Numbered from the stretch's first letter, positions 1 through 7,235 are shown. The stretch is DNA of 43,940 nt from an uncultured Clostridia bacterium (GCA_944386195.1 CALXAD010000015.1:1-43940), one strand, 5' to 3'. Translations and numbers: made by a program. The notes: generated by a model not told the origin, from the sequence alone.

Positions 1-95
1 CAATAAATATAAGAGGTACCAATAAATATAAGAGGTACCAATAAATATAAGAGGTACCAATAAATATAAGAGGTACCAATAAATATAAGAGGTAC
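1..95. repeat. 19-bp tandem repeat, five copies
   Basis: Five perfect head-to-tail copies of CAATAAATATAAGAGGTAC, with a palindromic GGTACC at each junction. The array begins at the first base of the window, so it probably extends further left. It ends about 28 bases before the start codon of the first DGR gene. There are no spacers, so it is not CRISPR. Its role is unknown: it could be a protein-binding array, a variable-number repeat or a border of the retroelement. Confidence 0.95.
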
Positions 96-123
96 CTTTT
101 TTGTGTGCCTTGAAGGAGGTAAA

Positions 124-555
124 ATGTCAAAATATTATGAAATAGTAAAGAAATTACAAAATGATAATAAAGGAAAAATAGTACTTGTACAAAATGGAAT
201 ATTTTATTGTGCTATAGGAAAAGATGCAGTATTGTTACATAACATATTAGGATATATTCCAGTATGTTTCAAAGAAGGAGTTTGTAAATGTGGAATTCCA
301 ACAAATGGAATAGAAATAGCAATACCAAGATTAATAAGGTCTGGATATGGATTTATAATATATGATTATGAAAAAGAAAATAAAACAACGAAAGAAATAT
401 TAAGGATTGAAGGAAGATATGTAGACGAAAAAGAAAATAATATAAACTGTAAAAAATGTTGGTATAATAAAAATAAGGAAAAGAAACTAGAAGAATATTC
501 TAAAACTTTAAGTAAATTAATACAAGAAAGAGAAAAAGAAGATGAAAGAAAATAG
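124..555 (+). CDS. DGR accessory protein, MutS domain I-like (MSL)
   Basis: Small 143-residue protein resembling the N-terminal mismatch-recognition domain of MutS without the rest of the enzyme. Visible parts are KIVLVQNGIFYCAIGKDA (residues 18-35), which matches the MutS 'F.R.GDFYE.F..DA' strand-turn; CGIPTNGIEIAIPRLIRSGY (56-75), which matches 'GIP.H....Y..RLV..GY'; and a C-terminal CxxC (109-112) followed by a lysine-rich helix. MutS-like (MSL) proteins are a known accessory type in some DGRs. The start is the ATG at 124, preceded by GAAGGAGG; an in-frame ATG at 103 is upstream of that site. The gene overlaps avd by 14 bases, so the two are probably translationally coupled. A paralogue lies at 30429-30875 beside the pilin target. 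Its role in homing is unknown. Confidence 0.75.
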   Translation: MSKYYEIVKKLQNDNKGKIVLVQNGIFYCAIGKDAVLLHNILGYIPVCFKEGVCKCGIPTNGIEIAIPRLIRSGYGFIIYDYEKENKTTKEILRIEGRYVDEKENNINCKKCWYNKNKEKKLEEYSKTLSKLIQEREKEDERK

Positions 556-901
556 TTTACAACTAATACCAAAATATGAAAGATATATACAATATATGTT
601 AGAAACAATATTAAAATTACCAAGAGTAGAAAAATTTAATATAGGAAATGAATTTAAAAAATCAATGTATCAAGCATTAGAAAATATATTATACATAGAA
701 AAAATAGACAAATATCAAAGATTATATTACTTAAATATAATTGATACAAAAATAAGTTATCAAAGAATTTTACTAAGAATAATGCTAAAAAATAAATATA
801 TAGATGAAAGAAAATTTAAAGTATCAATGGAATTAATATATGAAATAGGAAAAATACTTGGAGGACTAATAAAATATTATGCCAAAAACAATAAGAAATA
901 A
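542..901 (+). CDS. avd: DGR accessory variability determinant (Avd, four-helix bundle)
   Basis: 119 residues, strongly basic and predicted all-helical, with the bacterial Avd signatures LPRVEKFNIGNEFKKSMYQA (residues 26-45) and IYEIGKILGGLIKYYAKNNKK near the C-terminus. In characterised DGRs Avd forms a pentameric barrel that binds the reverse transcriptase and the template RNA and is needed for cDNA synthesis and mutagenic homing. It overlaps the MSL gene upstream by 14 bases and the reverse transcriptase downstream by 23 bases, giving a compact three-gene operon. Length and motifs are normal for the family, with no sign of decay. Confidence 0.85.
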   Translation: MKENSLQLIPKYERYIQYMLETILKLPRVEKFNIGNEFKKSMYQALENILYIEKIDKYQRLYYLNIIDTKISYQRILLRIMLKNKYIDERKFKVSMELIYEIGKILGGLIKYYAKNNKK

Positions 902-1890
902 ATATTATAAATATTTGACATATGAAAAACTAATGGAAGCACATATTAAATCAAGAAAAGGAAAAGGCTATAGAAAAGAGATAATATTATTTAATTTAAA
1001 ACAAGAAGAATATATAATGTGGCTATTAAAACAATTAGAAAATAAAACATATAAACATGGAGGGTATAGTGTATTTTATGTAACAGAGCCTAAATTAAGA
1101 AAAATTGAAAAATCAAGATATATAGATAGAATAGTACATAGATGGGTAGTAGATAATTTTTTAGAACCAGTATTTGTACCACAATTTATAAATACATCTT
1201 ATGCATGTCTAAAGAAAAGAGGAATGCACAAGGCATGTTTAGATGTACAAAAAGCAATGAAACATTGTAAAGCAATATGGGGAGAATACTATATTTTAAA
1301 AATGGATGTTGCTAAATTTTTTCAAAATATAGATAAAGATATATTAATGAAAATATTATTGAGAAAAATTAAAGATAAAGATTTAATATGGCTACTAAAA
1401 GAAATAATATATTCAAATGAAGGAAGGAAAAACTTACCAATTCGGTAACTACAGTTCACAGATGTTTGCTAATGTGTATCTTAATGAACTTGATCAATAT
1501 ATAAAGCATAAATTAAAAATAAAATGGCTTTTCAGATACATGGATGATGTTATTATACTTGTAAAAACTAAAAAAGAAGCAAAAGAAGCATTAGAAAAAA
1601 TAAAATTTTTTTTGAAAGAAAATTTAGAATTAAAATTAAATAATAAAACACAAATATTTAAAAATAAACAAGGAGTAAATTTTTGCGGATATAAAATAAA
1701 TGAATATAGATTAAAAATTCGAGATAAAGGCAAAAGAAAACTAAAGAAAAAAGTAAAAGTATTAAAGAAAAAAATAAAACAAGGAGAAATTACAAGTAAA
1801 GAAGCAAAAAAATATTTAGCAGGACATATGGGATATATAAAAATAGCAGATACTTTTAACTTAGAAAAGAAATTGTTTTATAAAATATAA
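879..1890 (+). CDS. DGR reverse transcriptase, read through a +1 frameshift at CGG 1443
   Basis: DGR-type reverse transcriptase, about 336 residues after recoding. Part 1 (residues 1-188) holds RIVHRWVVDNFLEPVF, SYACLKKRGMHKA and motif A YILKMDVAKFFQNID with catalytic Asp143. Part 2 holds motif 4 GNYSSQMFANVYL and the catalytic YMDD (220-223), then a lysine-rich thumb. In frame, codon 189 is CGG (1443-1445), followed directly by TAA. Skipping the C gives ...NLPI-GNYSSQ..., which is the expected LPIGNxxSQ motif of this family. The reading frames are otherwise intact, with no second lesion. The start ATG at 879 overlaps the avd end. A separate restart at ATG 1417 exists behind AAGGAAGG but would yield only the second half. 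A decayed pseudogene is the alternative; five other genes in the window show the same CGG pattern. Confidence 0.85.
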
Positions 1891-1940
1891 AGTAAAAACA
1901 AATAAAGTAAGTATAATTAAAATTAGGGATAAATCAAAAG

Positions 1941-2063
1941 GCCAACAACACTAACAATCGAGTTAATAGGGGAGGCAATTACAACAACAGCAATTCTCCA
2001 AGCAACCGCAACAACAACAATTCGAACAATTCCAACAGCAACAATTCTTCACGTCTCACACTC
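1941..2063 (+). other. DGR template repeat (TR)
   Basis: A 120-base stretch rich in AAC/AAT/AGC and unusually C-rich for this genome, about 50 bases after the reverse transcriptase. Read in the frame a variable region would use, it gives RGGNYNNSNSPSN (first part), then runs of N and S, ending in SSRLTL. Adenines sit in the first two positions of Asn codons, so A-to-N mutagenesis can give many residues but no stop codons, which is the usual DGR template design. It resembles the pilin variable region in layout (RGG-x-Y ... RL) but differs at many non-adenine positions and by two codons in length. Its cognate target is therefore probably outside the window. Confidence 0.8.
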
Positions 2064-2255
2064 TAATACAATTTTCAGATTATATATTTTAAGGAATATA
2101 TACAGTAAAAGTATTAGTATTAAAGAGATTTATTCCTTCCTGAAATAGGTAAAAATGTATCAGTAAAGTAGGTATTAGTAGAATGTTATATTCCAATATA
2201 CTTATTTTACAACTATAAATTATATATTTGTGTAATTAATCAAGGTGGAGCAAAA
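2064..2255. other. intergenic stretch after the template repeat
   Basis: AT-rich non-coding stretch between the template repeat and the SSB-like gene. I see no open reading frame with a ribosome binding site and no clear terminator. It may hold the 3' part of the DGR template RNA, which in known systems extends past the repeat. Confidence 0.4.
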
Positions 2256-2507
2256 ATGAATATATGTTTTTTGATGGGAAAAATAATAAGTGATGTAGAA
2301 TTTAAATTTATAATAAATGATAAAAAATATAATTCAATATCAATATTTAAATTAAAAATTGATGAAAATTGTATTTTAACTATTAAGTCATACAATGAAA
2401 TGGCTGATTATTGTTATAAAAATTTGATAAAAAGTAATTATATAGCTATATATGGAAAAATAAATAGTAAAATGGAAGTTATTTTACGAGATTTAACATT
2501 AATTTAA
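2256..2507 (+). CDS. small single-stranded-DNA-binding-like OB-fold protein
   Basis: 83 residues that look like a minimal OB-fold: MNICFLMGKIISDVEFKFII at the N-terminus, then alternating short strands, LTIKSYNEMADYCYKNLIKS in the middle (compare 'V..w...A......kG..V.v.G' in SSB) and IAIYGKINSKMEV. It lacks the acidic C-terminal tail of true SSB and is half the usual length. AAGGTGGAG stands 7 bases before the ATG. It lies between the DGR and a MobV relaxase, consistent with a mobile-element accessory protein. The family assignment is by motif only; substrate and function are inferred. Confidence 0.55.
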   Translation: MNICFLMGKIISDVEFKFIINDKKYNSISIFKLKIDENCILTIKSYNEMADYCYKNLIKSNYIAIYGKINSKMEVILRDLTLI

Positions 2508-2553
2508 CATTAATTTGAAATTAATTTAAAATTACATTTATATAAAATAAGAT

Positions 2554-2607
2554 AAAAGGATTATTTCCCAAGGCTACTTTTTAGTAGTTTCAAGAAATAA
2601 TCCTTTT
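2554..2607. terminator. bidirectional terminator
   Basis: Outer stem AAAAGGATTATTTC / GAAATAATCCTTTT enclosing an inner stem GGCTACT / AGTAGTT, with T-runs on both sides. It lies between the convergent SSB-like and relaxase genes. Confidence 0.85.
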
Positions 2608-2610
2608 TTA

Positions 2611-3564
2611 TTATCTTTCAAAATGTTTTACAAAATTATTTACTAAATTTTTTAATGTGTTTTTTGAAAAATCAAATAAGATGCTAACATATTCAAAAGT
2701 TTTATCAATATAGTCTTTTAGTCTATGATTTTCTTTTTTTAGTTCTTGATTTTCATATTTTAAATTAGTATTTTCATTTTGCAATTTTTCTACTCTTTGT
2801 ATTGCTGTATAGGATTTACTTAATTGTAGTTTTAATTTTTTAGTATATTCAATCAATCCTTTATTTTGTTGTAATATTAAATTTTTATTTTTTGAATTTA
2901 TAGGTTCTATTGGATTATTTGCTAATTCATATTTTATATTATCAAAATTAGTTATCTGTTTTAAAGTTTCTGTGTCTATATGTTTTGTTCCTTTTGATTT
3001 TCCTCTTTCTAAATCAAATCCATTGTCTGAAATATATTTATAGAAATTATCTTGTAATTGTTTGTAACTATCTTTACCTTTCCAATATTCAGAACAAGCA
3101 ATTTTATCAACTGTTTTTCCACTTTTATTATCAAATTTGTGTACCACTGGAACAAATACCAAATGTAGATGGGGAGTAGTTTCATCCATATGTACTTTTG
3201 CAGATAGTATATATTTTTCTCCTAAGTTTTTGTAATTAGCGACAAAATTATATGCAGTTTGAAAATATCTTTTTGTTTCTTCTTCTCCAATATTTTCAAA
3301 AAAATCTTTATCAGATGTAATAATTAATTCACAAGCGACATTAGTTGTTTTTATAATTCTTCCTTGTAGGTTATTTTCTTTTTGTAATATTTTAATAGCA
3401 TTTAAGTATGTAGTATTACATTGTTTTATTGAATAATTTTTAATTGATTTTGTCTTATCAATGTCTGTATTTGAATAATTTTTATTTTTTCTTTCGTTAT
3501 GTTTGTATAGTCCTGCTAAATTATCTTTTTTATAATTAGCATTTCTAATGATTGCATAACTCAT
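2611..3564 (-). CDS. mobV: MobV-family relaxase (Pre/Mob plasmid mobilisation protein)
   Basis: 317 residues from the ATG at 3564 (MSYAIIRNANYKKDNL), preceded by AAAAGGAAA; an in-frame TTG at 3570 is possible. The N-terminal relaxase domain has the MobV start motif and the metal/catalytic HMDETTPHLHLVFVPV near residue 150. The C-terminal third (about 225-300) is a coiled coil rich in N, E, K and L. MobV enzymes nick one strand at oriT and lead the DNA during mobilisation by a helper conjugation system. The protein is shorter than many plasmid Mob proteins (400-500 residues) mainly in its C-terminal region. A matching oriT lies directly upstream at 3662-3690. No replication or coupling gene is visible, so this is probably a mobilisable element integrated in the chromosome or its remnant. 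Confidence 0.85.
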   Translation of the reverse strand: MSYAIIRNANYKKDNLAGLYKHNERKNKNYSNTDIDKTKSIKNYSIKQCNTTYLNAIKILQKENNLQGRIIKTTNVACELIITSDKDFFENIGEEETKRYFQTAYNFVANYKNLGEKYILSAKVHMDETTPHLHLVFVPVVHKFDNKSGKTVDKIACSEYWKGKDSYKQLQDNFYKYISDNGFDLERGKSKGTKHIDTETLKQITNFDNIKYELANNPIEPINSKNKNLILQQNKGLIEYTKKLKLQLSKSYTAIQRVEKLQNENTNLKYENQELKKENHRLKDYIDKTFEYVSILFDFSKNTLKNLVNNFVKHFER

Positions 3565-3591
3565 TGGCAATATTTCCTTTTCTTTTTAGCT

Positions 3592-3842
3592 AGTCTTCGA
3601 AGACTTACTTAAATTAAAATATCTCCTTTGATTTTTCTTTATAAAACTTTTTTTGAGTTTTTAACATACTAGAAGCTCAAATGAGCTTCTGTATGGTCAG
3701 GGAAAATTCTTTTCCCTAACAACCCTTTTATTAGAAAGATAAATAATAAAATTCTTGCGAATTTTATCATATATCTTTCTTGGCACGATTAATATTTAAT
3801 TTATTTCGCTTATGCTCAATAAATAAAATATTTTAATCGTGC
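3592..3842. repeat. cluster of inverted repeats upstream of the relaxase
   Basis: Besides the oriT hairpin, this 250-base stretch holds a perfect palindrome AGTCTTCGAAGACT (3592-3605), AGGGAAAA/TTTTCCCT (about 3699-3717), TAAAATTC/GAATTTTA (about 3747-3766) and a long imperfect repeat whose ends are GCACGATTAA and TTAATCGTGC (3783-3842). No coding sequence is apparent. The cluster may be an origin or transfer region of the mobile element. Confidence 0.6.
3662..3690 (-). other. candidate MobV oriT: hairpin plus TAGTATG/TTA nick site
   Basis: On the minus strand a perfect hairpin AGAAGCTC-ATTT-GAGCTTCT runs straight into TAGTATGTTA. MobV origins of the pMV158 type have a stem-loop followed by TAGTGTG/TTA, nicked between G and T. 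The position, about 100 bases upstream of the relaxase start and on the same strand, is as expected. Confidence 0.65.
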
Positions 3843-3874
3843 TAGAAATGTTCACATCTCTAAAAATTTTGTAT

Positions 3875-3903
3875 TTGACAATAGTATATTTTCGTAGTAA
3901 AAT
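3875..3903 (+). promoter_or_regulatory. promoter of the antitoxin RNA
   Basis: TTGACA (3875-3880), a 17-base spacer, then TAAAAT (3898-3903). Transcription should begin near 3910 and run towards the toxin gene. Confidence 0.75.
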
Positions 3904-3909
3904 AAAAAT

Positions 3910-4003
3910 AGGAAATGGAGAAACCACAAACGTGGTTTGCCTATTGAGATATGTAAAAAAACACATCAGCAACGGTCAAATTACAGATGTGTTTTTTATT
4001 GGT
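3910..4003 (+). ncRNA. candidate antitoxin RNA, convergent with the toxin
   Basis: Transcript of about 90 bases expected from the promoter at 3875-3903 to the hairpin at 3957-4000. It has no reading frame with a ribosome binding site. It converges on the toxin transcript and overlaps its 3' end, the geometry of txpA/RatA-type type I systems. Its first 32 bases (3911-3942) are almost the same as the toxin mRNA leader and contain AAACCAC/GTGGTTT, which can pair within or between the two RNAs. Confidence 0.6.
3957..4000. terminator. shared bidirectional terminator of the toxin and antitoxin RNAs
   Basis: AAAAAACACATC and GATGTGTTTTTT form a 12-base-pair stem with U-runs in both orientations, between the convergent transcripts. 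Confidence 0.8.
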
Positions 4004-4125
4004 TATTTTTGTTTGCTAATAATTACTACTAGTGCAATAATTAAGGCAAACGTAATGATAGTTACTGATATTAAACCAGTAAAAAGTAATTTTATTATTA
4101 ATAATAATATTTGTACTTCTACCAT
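4003..4125 (-). CDS. holin-like type I toxin peptide (TxpA-like)
   Basis: 40-residue hydrophobic peptide: a short start MVEVQ, a central membrane segment of about 30 residues (LLLIIKLL, then VTIITFALIIALVVII) and a charged end SKQK. This is the usual shape of the 'putative holin-like toxin' family of Firmicutes type I toxin-antitoxin systems, which insert into the cell's own membrane. The start ATG at 4125 follows AGGAGGTGAGG. That ribosome binding site is paired with an upstream CCTCCT in the leader. It lies beside a relaxase, consistent with plasmid-type maintenance. The family call rests on size, hydrophobicity and genetic layout. Confidence 0.7.
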   Translation of the reverse strand: MVEVQILLLIIKLLFTGLISVTIITFALIIALVVIISKQK

Positions 4126-4133
4126 ACGCCTCA

Positions 4134-4152
4134 CCTCCTCTTATGTAGGAGG
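4134..4152 (-). promoter_or_regulatory. leader hairpin hiding the toxin ribosome binding site
   Basis: In the toxin mRNA CCTCCT (4147-4152) and AGGAGG (4134-4139) are separated by seven bases and are perfectly complementary, so the Shine-Dalgarno sequence would be buried in a stem. Confidence 0.7.
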
Positions 4153-4190
4153 CAAACCACATCTGTTTATTCTCATTTCCTATAAATAAT

Positions 4191-4219
4191 ACTATACAGT
4201 ATTTATTTACAAAAAACAA
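4191..4219 (-). promoter_or_regulatory. promoter of the toxin mRNA
   Basis: Minus-strand TTGTTT (4214-4219), a 17-base spacer, then TATAGT (4191-4196), with start expected near 4184. The mRNA would begin with GGAAATGAG, almost the same as the antitoxin RNA start. Confidence 0.6.
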
Positions 4220-4445
4220 GAAAATATTATAAAAAAATCAAATTATTTTTTGTAACGATATTTAATTTTTATTAATTTATTTTAATTTCTAAAAACTAAA
4301 CAATTAACTTAACAGACCACTTTTAAAATATTGAAAATACTGAATGTAGTCTGTTCAGCCCAGCCAAATTAAAATCTATGAATCGTATAAAAGCGTTTCA
4401 TAGATTTTTTATTACAATATTATTTTATAAAAAAGCTGTGATTAG
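4220..4445. other. non-coding stretch with two inverted repeats
   Basis: No gene is seen. An inverted repeat AACAGACCA / TAGTCTGTT spans about 4312-4357. A stem AAATCTATGAA / TTCATAGATTT with a T-run (4371-4410) looks like a terminator. Confidence 0.5.
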
Positions 4446-4474
4446 TTCACAGATTTACATAAATGTGGTAAAAT
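4446..4474 (+). promoter_or_regulatory. promoter of the phospholipase-like gene
   Basis: TTCACA, a 17-base spacer, then TAAAAT, ending 31 bases before the chosen TTG start. Confidence 0.5.
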
Positions 4475-4505
4475 ATATTTATATTGTGAAATGGAGGAGA
4501 GAAAT

Positions 4506-5012
4506 TTGCCAGGATATATAGTTCATATTGCAACTGCAAAAGAATATCTTAGAAAGAAAAATAGAAAGATTAACGAAGATTTTATACAAGGGTCAATAGC
4601 ACCAGATTTTACTAATGATAAATCAAAAACACATTATGGTAAATCGCCAGCATATACAAATTTGAAAAATTATTTACTAAAAAATGAAATAAACTCAAAT
4701 TTTCAAGAAGGATATTTTTTACACTTGGTTACTGATTATTTGTTTTATAATTACTATTTAGATTATTTAGAAAAACCACAAATATATAATGATTATGATT
4801 ATACAAATAAAAGTATTATAGAAAAATATAATCTTACAGTTCCAGAAAATATAAAAGATAAAATATTTTTTAAAGAAGGAATACCTAAGATACTTACTTT
4901 AAAATTAGCTTATAAAGTTATTGATGAAATATCTAATATGGATTTAGAAGAGATAAAAAAGGAAGTTTTAGAAGATAATAAAAAATGGAGTAGTTATAAG
5001 AATATAGTATAA
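4506..5012 (+). CDS. zinc-dependent phospholipase C-like protein
   Basis: 168 residues from TTG 4506, which gives (M)PGYIVHIATAKEYL. GGAGG ends 8 bases before this TTG; an in-frame ATG at 4491 overlaps that site and is rejected. Likely metal ligands follow the order of the Zn_dep_PLPC family: H in YIVHIATAK, H/D in GSIAPDFTNDKSKTHYG (near residue 30-45) and GYFLHLVTDYLFYNYYL (about 78-95). No signal peptide is seen, so it is probably cytoplasmic, unlike secreted phospholipases C. Many clostridial genomes have such short homologues with unknown substrates. A strong terminator at 5077-5103 closes the unit. Confidence 0.6.
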   Translation: MPGYIVHIATAKEYLRKKNRKINEDFIQGSIAPDFTNDKSKTHYGKSPAYTNLKNYLLKNEINSNFQEGYFLHLVTDYLFYNYYLDYLEKPQIYNDYDYTNKSIIEKYNLTVPENIKDKIFFKEGIPKILTLKLAYKVIDEISNMDLEEIKKEVLEDNKKWSSYKNIV

Positions 5013-5076
5013 TTGGAAAAAGATTTACAAAGTTAAGTAATAAGTTATGTTTAAAATTTAGTAAAGAGGTTTGAAA

Positions 5077-5103
5077 GAGGGGGTTCTATTTTAGAACCCC
5101 CTC
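5077..5103. terminator. bidirectional terminator
   Basis: Perfect 12-base-pair stem GAGGGGGTTCTA / TAGAACCCCCTC with a TTT loop between two convergent genes. Confidence 0.85.
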
Positions 5104-5111
5104 TTAGAGAA

Positions 5112-5747
5112 CTACTTGGATAGCAAAATTGATTTGATATTTTGCTTTATCCATCCAGGAATAGGGCTGTTTAATGCAACATTAAGAATATTAGGATACC
5201 TAAGCTTTTCTCGAAGCAAATAATCTTCGATGAGAAGTCTTTTATATCTTCTTCTTGCTTGCCAGCCTTCCATCATGGAATATAGAATATATAGTGCTTC
5301 CATGGAAATCAGCGGAATCTCTTTGCCTCCGATGTTGATATAATCTAGTTCATTAGAATTATAGACATATAGATAGGAAGAACCAAAAGTCAAAATCCTA
5401 AATCCTGAGATAATATCAATATCAACTCTTCCAAACTGAAAGTGCATGTACACATCAGATTCACAATAGCCATTTCCACCGGTTTCAATTAAATTAGCAC
5501 CTTCTTCTTCCAAAATCTTTTTTATTTTAGGAATATCTTCAGAATCAACGAGCAAATCAAAGTCGTGAAATTCATCTACAATTCCCCGAATAAAAAGATT
5601 AAAGGAACAAGAAATTCCATAATGAATATTTTCCTGATTAAATTTGTCAAACAACTTATATAAAGCCATTTTTCGTTCACCATATTCAGAGTCTTCGAGA
5701 AAACACTGAATATTTGCTTGTGACTGGTAATCATAATTATTAATCAT
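5112..5747 (-). CDS. nucleotidyltransferase-like protein, probably acquired
   Basis: 211 residues. The centre reads YGISCSFNLFIRGIVDEFHD (43-62), then FDLLVDSEDI and, later, RVDIDIISGFRIL. The spaced DFD ... DID acidic pairs after a glycine/serine-containing turn suggest a minimal nucleotidyltransferase fold with three carboxylates; this is inference. Base composition is clearly richer in G and C than in the neighbours, with codons such as CGG, CCG and GCC, which points to recent acquisition. It contains an in-frame CGG (codon 54, 5586-5588). Unlike the six recoded genes, the +1 frame here reaches TAG within four codons, so CGG must be read as a normal codon if the full protein is made. Function and substrate are unknown. 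Confidence 0.5.
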   Translation of the reverse strand: MINNYDYQSQANIQCFLEDSEYGERKMALYKLFDKFNQENIHYGISCSFNLFIRGIVDEFHDFDLLVDSEDIPKIKKILEEEGANLIETGGNGYCESDVYMHFQFGRVDIDIISGFRILTFGSSYLYVYNSNELDYINIGGKEIPLISMEALYILYSMMEGWQARRRYKRLLIEDYLLREKLRYPNILNVALNSPIPGWIKQNIKSILLSK

Positions 5748-5831
5748 TTTGAAAAATCCTTTCTGAAAATTACCAAAAACAACAATTATTATATTATTAT
5801 GTTAACACAAATAACAATTAAAGTCAAATTT

Positions 5832-6467
5832 TCAAAGTCTTTTTATTAACTTTGTTATATATTCTTTATCATCCATATGCATAGGTATTACTTGTATATT
5901 TTTATCTTTTAAATCCTTCAATATATCTAAAACATCATCAACTTTAATATGAGCTCCTCCGAATTTTGAAAGGTCAATATAAAGTTCATTTATATTATTT
6001 AAATAAGATCTAAAAGAATTTAAATTAGCAGTATCACCAGTATATAATATTTTCTTATTATTTATATCCATAATAAAACCATAAGAATCTAAGAAATCTG
6101 TGTGTTCTGTTTTTATAAATTTTAAATTATCTAATTTATCTTTTATGACATATGACTCAGGAGGAGTACCAGTTATATCTAAATATTCTTTAATATGTAT
6201 ACAATTGCAAATTACATTAACCTTTTTCTTAAAGACAAACCACATATATAAAATAAATTGGCTAAGTGAGCCGGCATGGTCATTGTGTAAATGTGTAATA
6301 ATTACATTAATACTTTTGTAGATATTAAAATCAAATTTATTTTTAATTTCGTAAAAAACAGTAGAACCACAATCGATTATAAATAATTCATTATCTTTTT
6401 CAAAATAAGCAGAATTATTTTTTTCTCCAAATCCAGAATCATTTCCTATAAAAGTAAGTGTACTCAT
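5832..6467 (-). CDS. MBL-fold metallo-hydrolase
   Basis: 211 residues from ATG 6467 (MSTLTFIGNDSGFG), preceded at 8 bases by AAGGAGG; the upstream in-frame ATG at 6506 lacks a site. Metallo-beta-lactamase fold ligands are visible: THLHNDHAG (HxHxDH, near residue 62), IKTEHTDF, KILYTGDTA (the Asp of the fourth motif) and a final VIPMHMDD. This resembles the RNase Z/YhfI-like branch that acts on phosphodiesters. Substrate is unknown. It is divergent from the biotin ligase gene with a 148-base gap. Confidence 0.8.
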   Translation of the reverse strand: MSTLTFIGNDSGFGEKNNSAYFEKDNELFIIDCGSTVFYEIKNKFDFNIYKSINVIITHLHNDHAGSLSQFILYMWFVFKKKVNVICNCIHIKEYLDITGTPPESYVIKDKLDNLKFIKTEHTDFLDSYGFIMDINNKKILYTGDTANLNSFRSYLNNINELYIDLSKFGGAHIKVDDVLDILKDLKDKNIQVIPMHMDDKEYITKLIKRL

Positions 6468-6615
6468 AAAAATAACCTCCTTAAAATATTTTTTATAATA
6501 TATCATTATTTTTGTTGTTTGTAAAATTAAGAAAAATGAAATTAAACTAAATAATGTTGAAAAAACAAGAAATAATTTATATAATATAAAAAAATAAAGA
6601 TAAGGAAATAAAAAA

Positions 6616-7191
6616 ATGGATATAGAAAAAATAAAAAATGCAAAAACAAAAATAATTGGAAAAAAGGTAGAATATTATAAAGAAATAAACTCAACACATA
6701 TTTATGCAAAAACAATAGCAGAAGATGAAAAGAATAATGGCAAAGTCTTAATTGCAGAAGTACAAACTGGTGGAATAGGAACAAAAGGAAGAAGCTGGTA
6801 TACAGGAGAAGGAAAAAATTTAGCTGTAACAATAATATTACATCCAAAAGTTAAAGTAGATAGATTAAAAGATTTAACAGTGGAAATTGCAAAGAAAATA
6901 AAAGAAGCAATTTATGAATTATATGGATATGAATTAAAAATTAAAAAGCCAAATGACTTAATGTTTAACGATAAAAAAATATGTGGAATATTAACAGAAA
7001 TACATACTCAAGGAGAAAAAATCAAATATCTTTTAATTAGTTTTGGATTTAATGTAAATGAAGATGAATTCTCAGAAGAAACCAAGGATATAGCAACTTC
7101 ATTAAAAAAAGAGACAGGAAAAGAATTTAATAGAGAAGAAATTTTAACTAGAATAATAGAAAAATTGGAAAATATTAAATATATAATATAA
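6616..7191 (+). CDS. birA: biotin--[acetyl-CoA carboxylase] ligase
   Basis: 191 residues covering only the catalytic BPL/LplA domain, without the N-terminal DNA-binding helix-turn-helix of bifunctional BirA. It activates biotin with ATP and attaches it to the biotin carrier lysine. Motifs: EINSTHIYAK (substrate loop entry), EVQTGGIGTKGRSWYTGEGK (adenylate-binding loop, usually QTxGRGRxGRxW; here the first arginines are G-I-G-T), KKPNDLMFNDKKICGILTE (biotin/ATP lysine) and a C-terminal NVN. The loop variant GGIGTKGR is found in other group I ligases. A terminator follows at 7200. Confidence 0.85.
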   Translation: MDIEKIKNAKTKIIGKKVEYYKEINSTHIYAKTIAEDEKNNGKVLIAEVQTGGIGTKGRSWYTGEGKNLAVTIILHPKVKVDRLKDLTVEIAKKIKEAIYELYGYELKIKKPNDLMFNDKKICGILTEIHTQGEKIKYLLISFGFNVNEDEFSEETKDIATSLKKETGKEFNREEILTRIIEKLENIKYII

Positions 7192-7199
7192 GAAAATAA

Positions 7200-7235
7200 T
7201 AGCCCATTAACTTTAATAAAGTTTAAATGGGCTTA
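7200..7235 (+). terminator. terminator after birA
   Basis: AGCCCATT / AATGGGCT stem around a short loop region, directly after the stop codon. Confidence 0.75.

Noticed and set aside
1..95. Possible CRISPR array
   Set aside because: Units of 19 bases are directly joined with no spacers, and no cas genes are nearby.
1417..1890. Independent second gene starting at ATG 1417
   Set aside because: It lacks the first half of a reverse transcriptase and continues that protein exactly; the +1 shift at CGG explains both halves.
3839..4189. Plus-strand reading frame of 116 codons
   Set aside because: It crosses the antitoxin promoter, the shared terminator and the antisense of the toxin, and has no ribosome binding site.
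4016..4219. 67-codon minus-strand frame over the toxin
   Set aside because: Out of frame with the 40-residue hydrophobic peptide, which has the AGGAGG site; this frame includes the promoter and leader.
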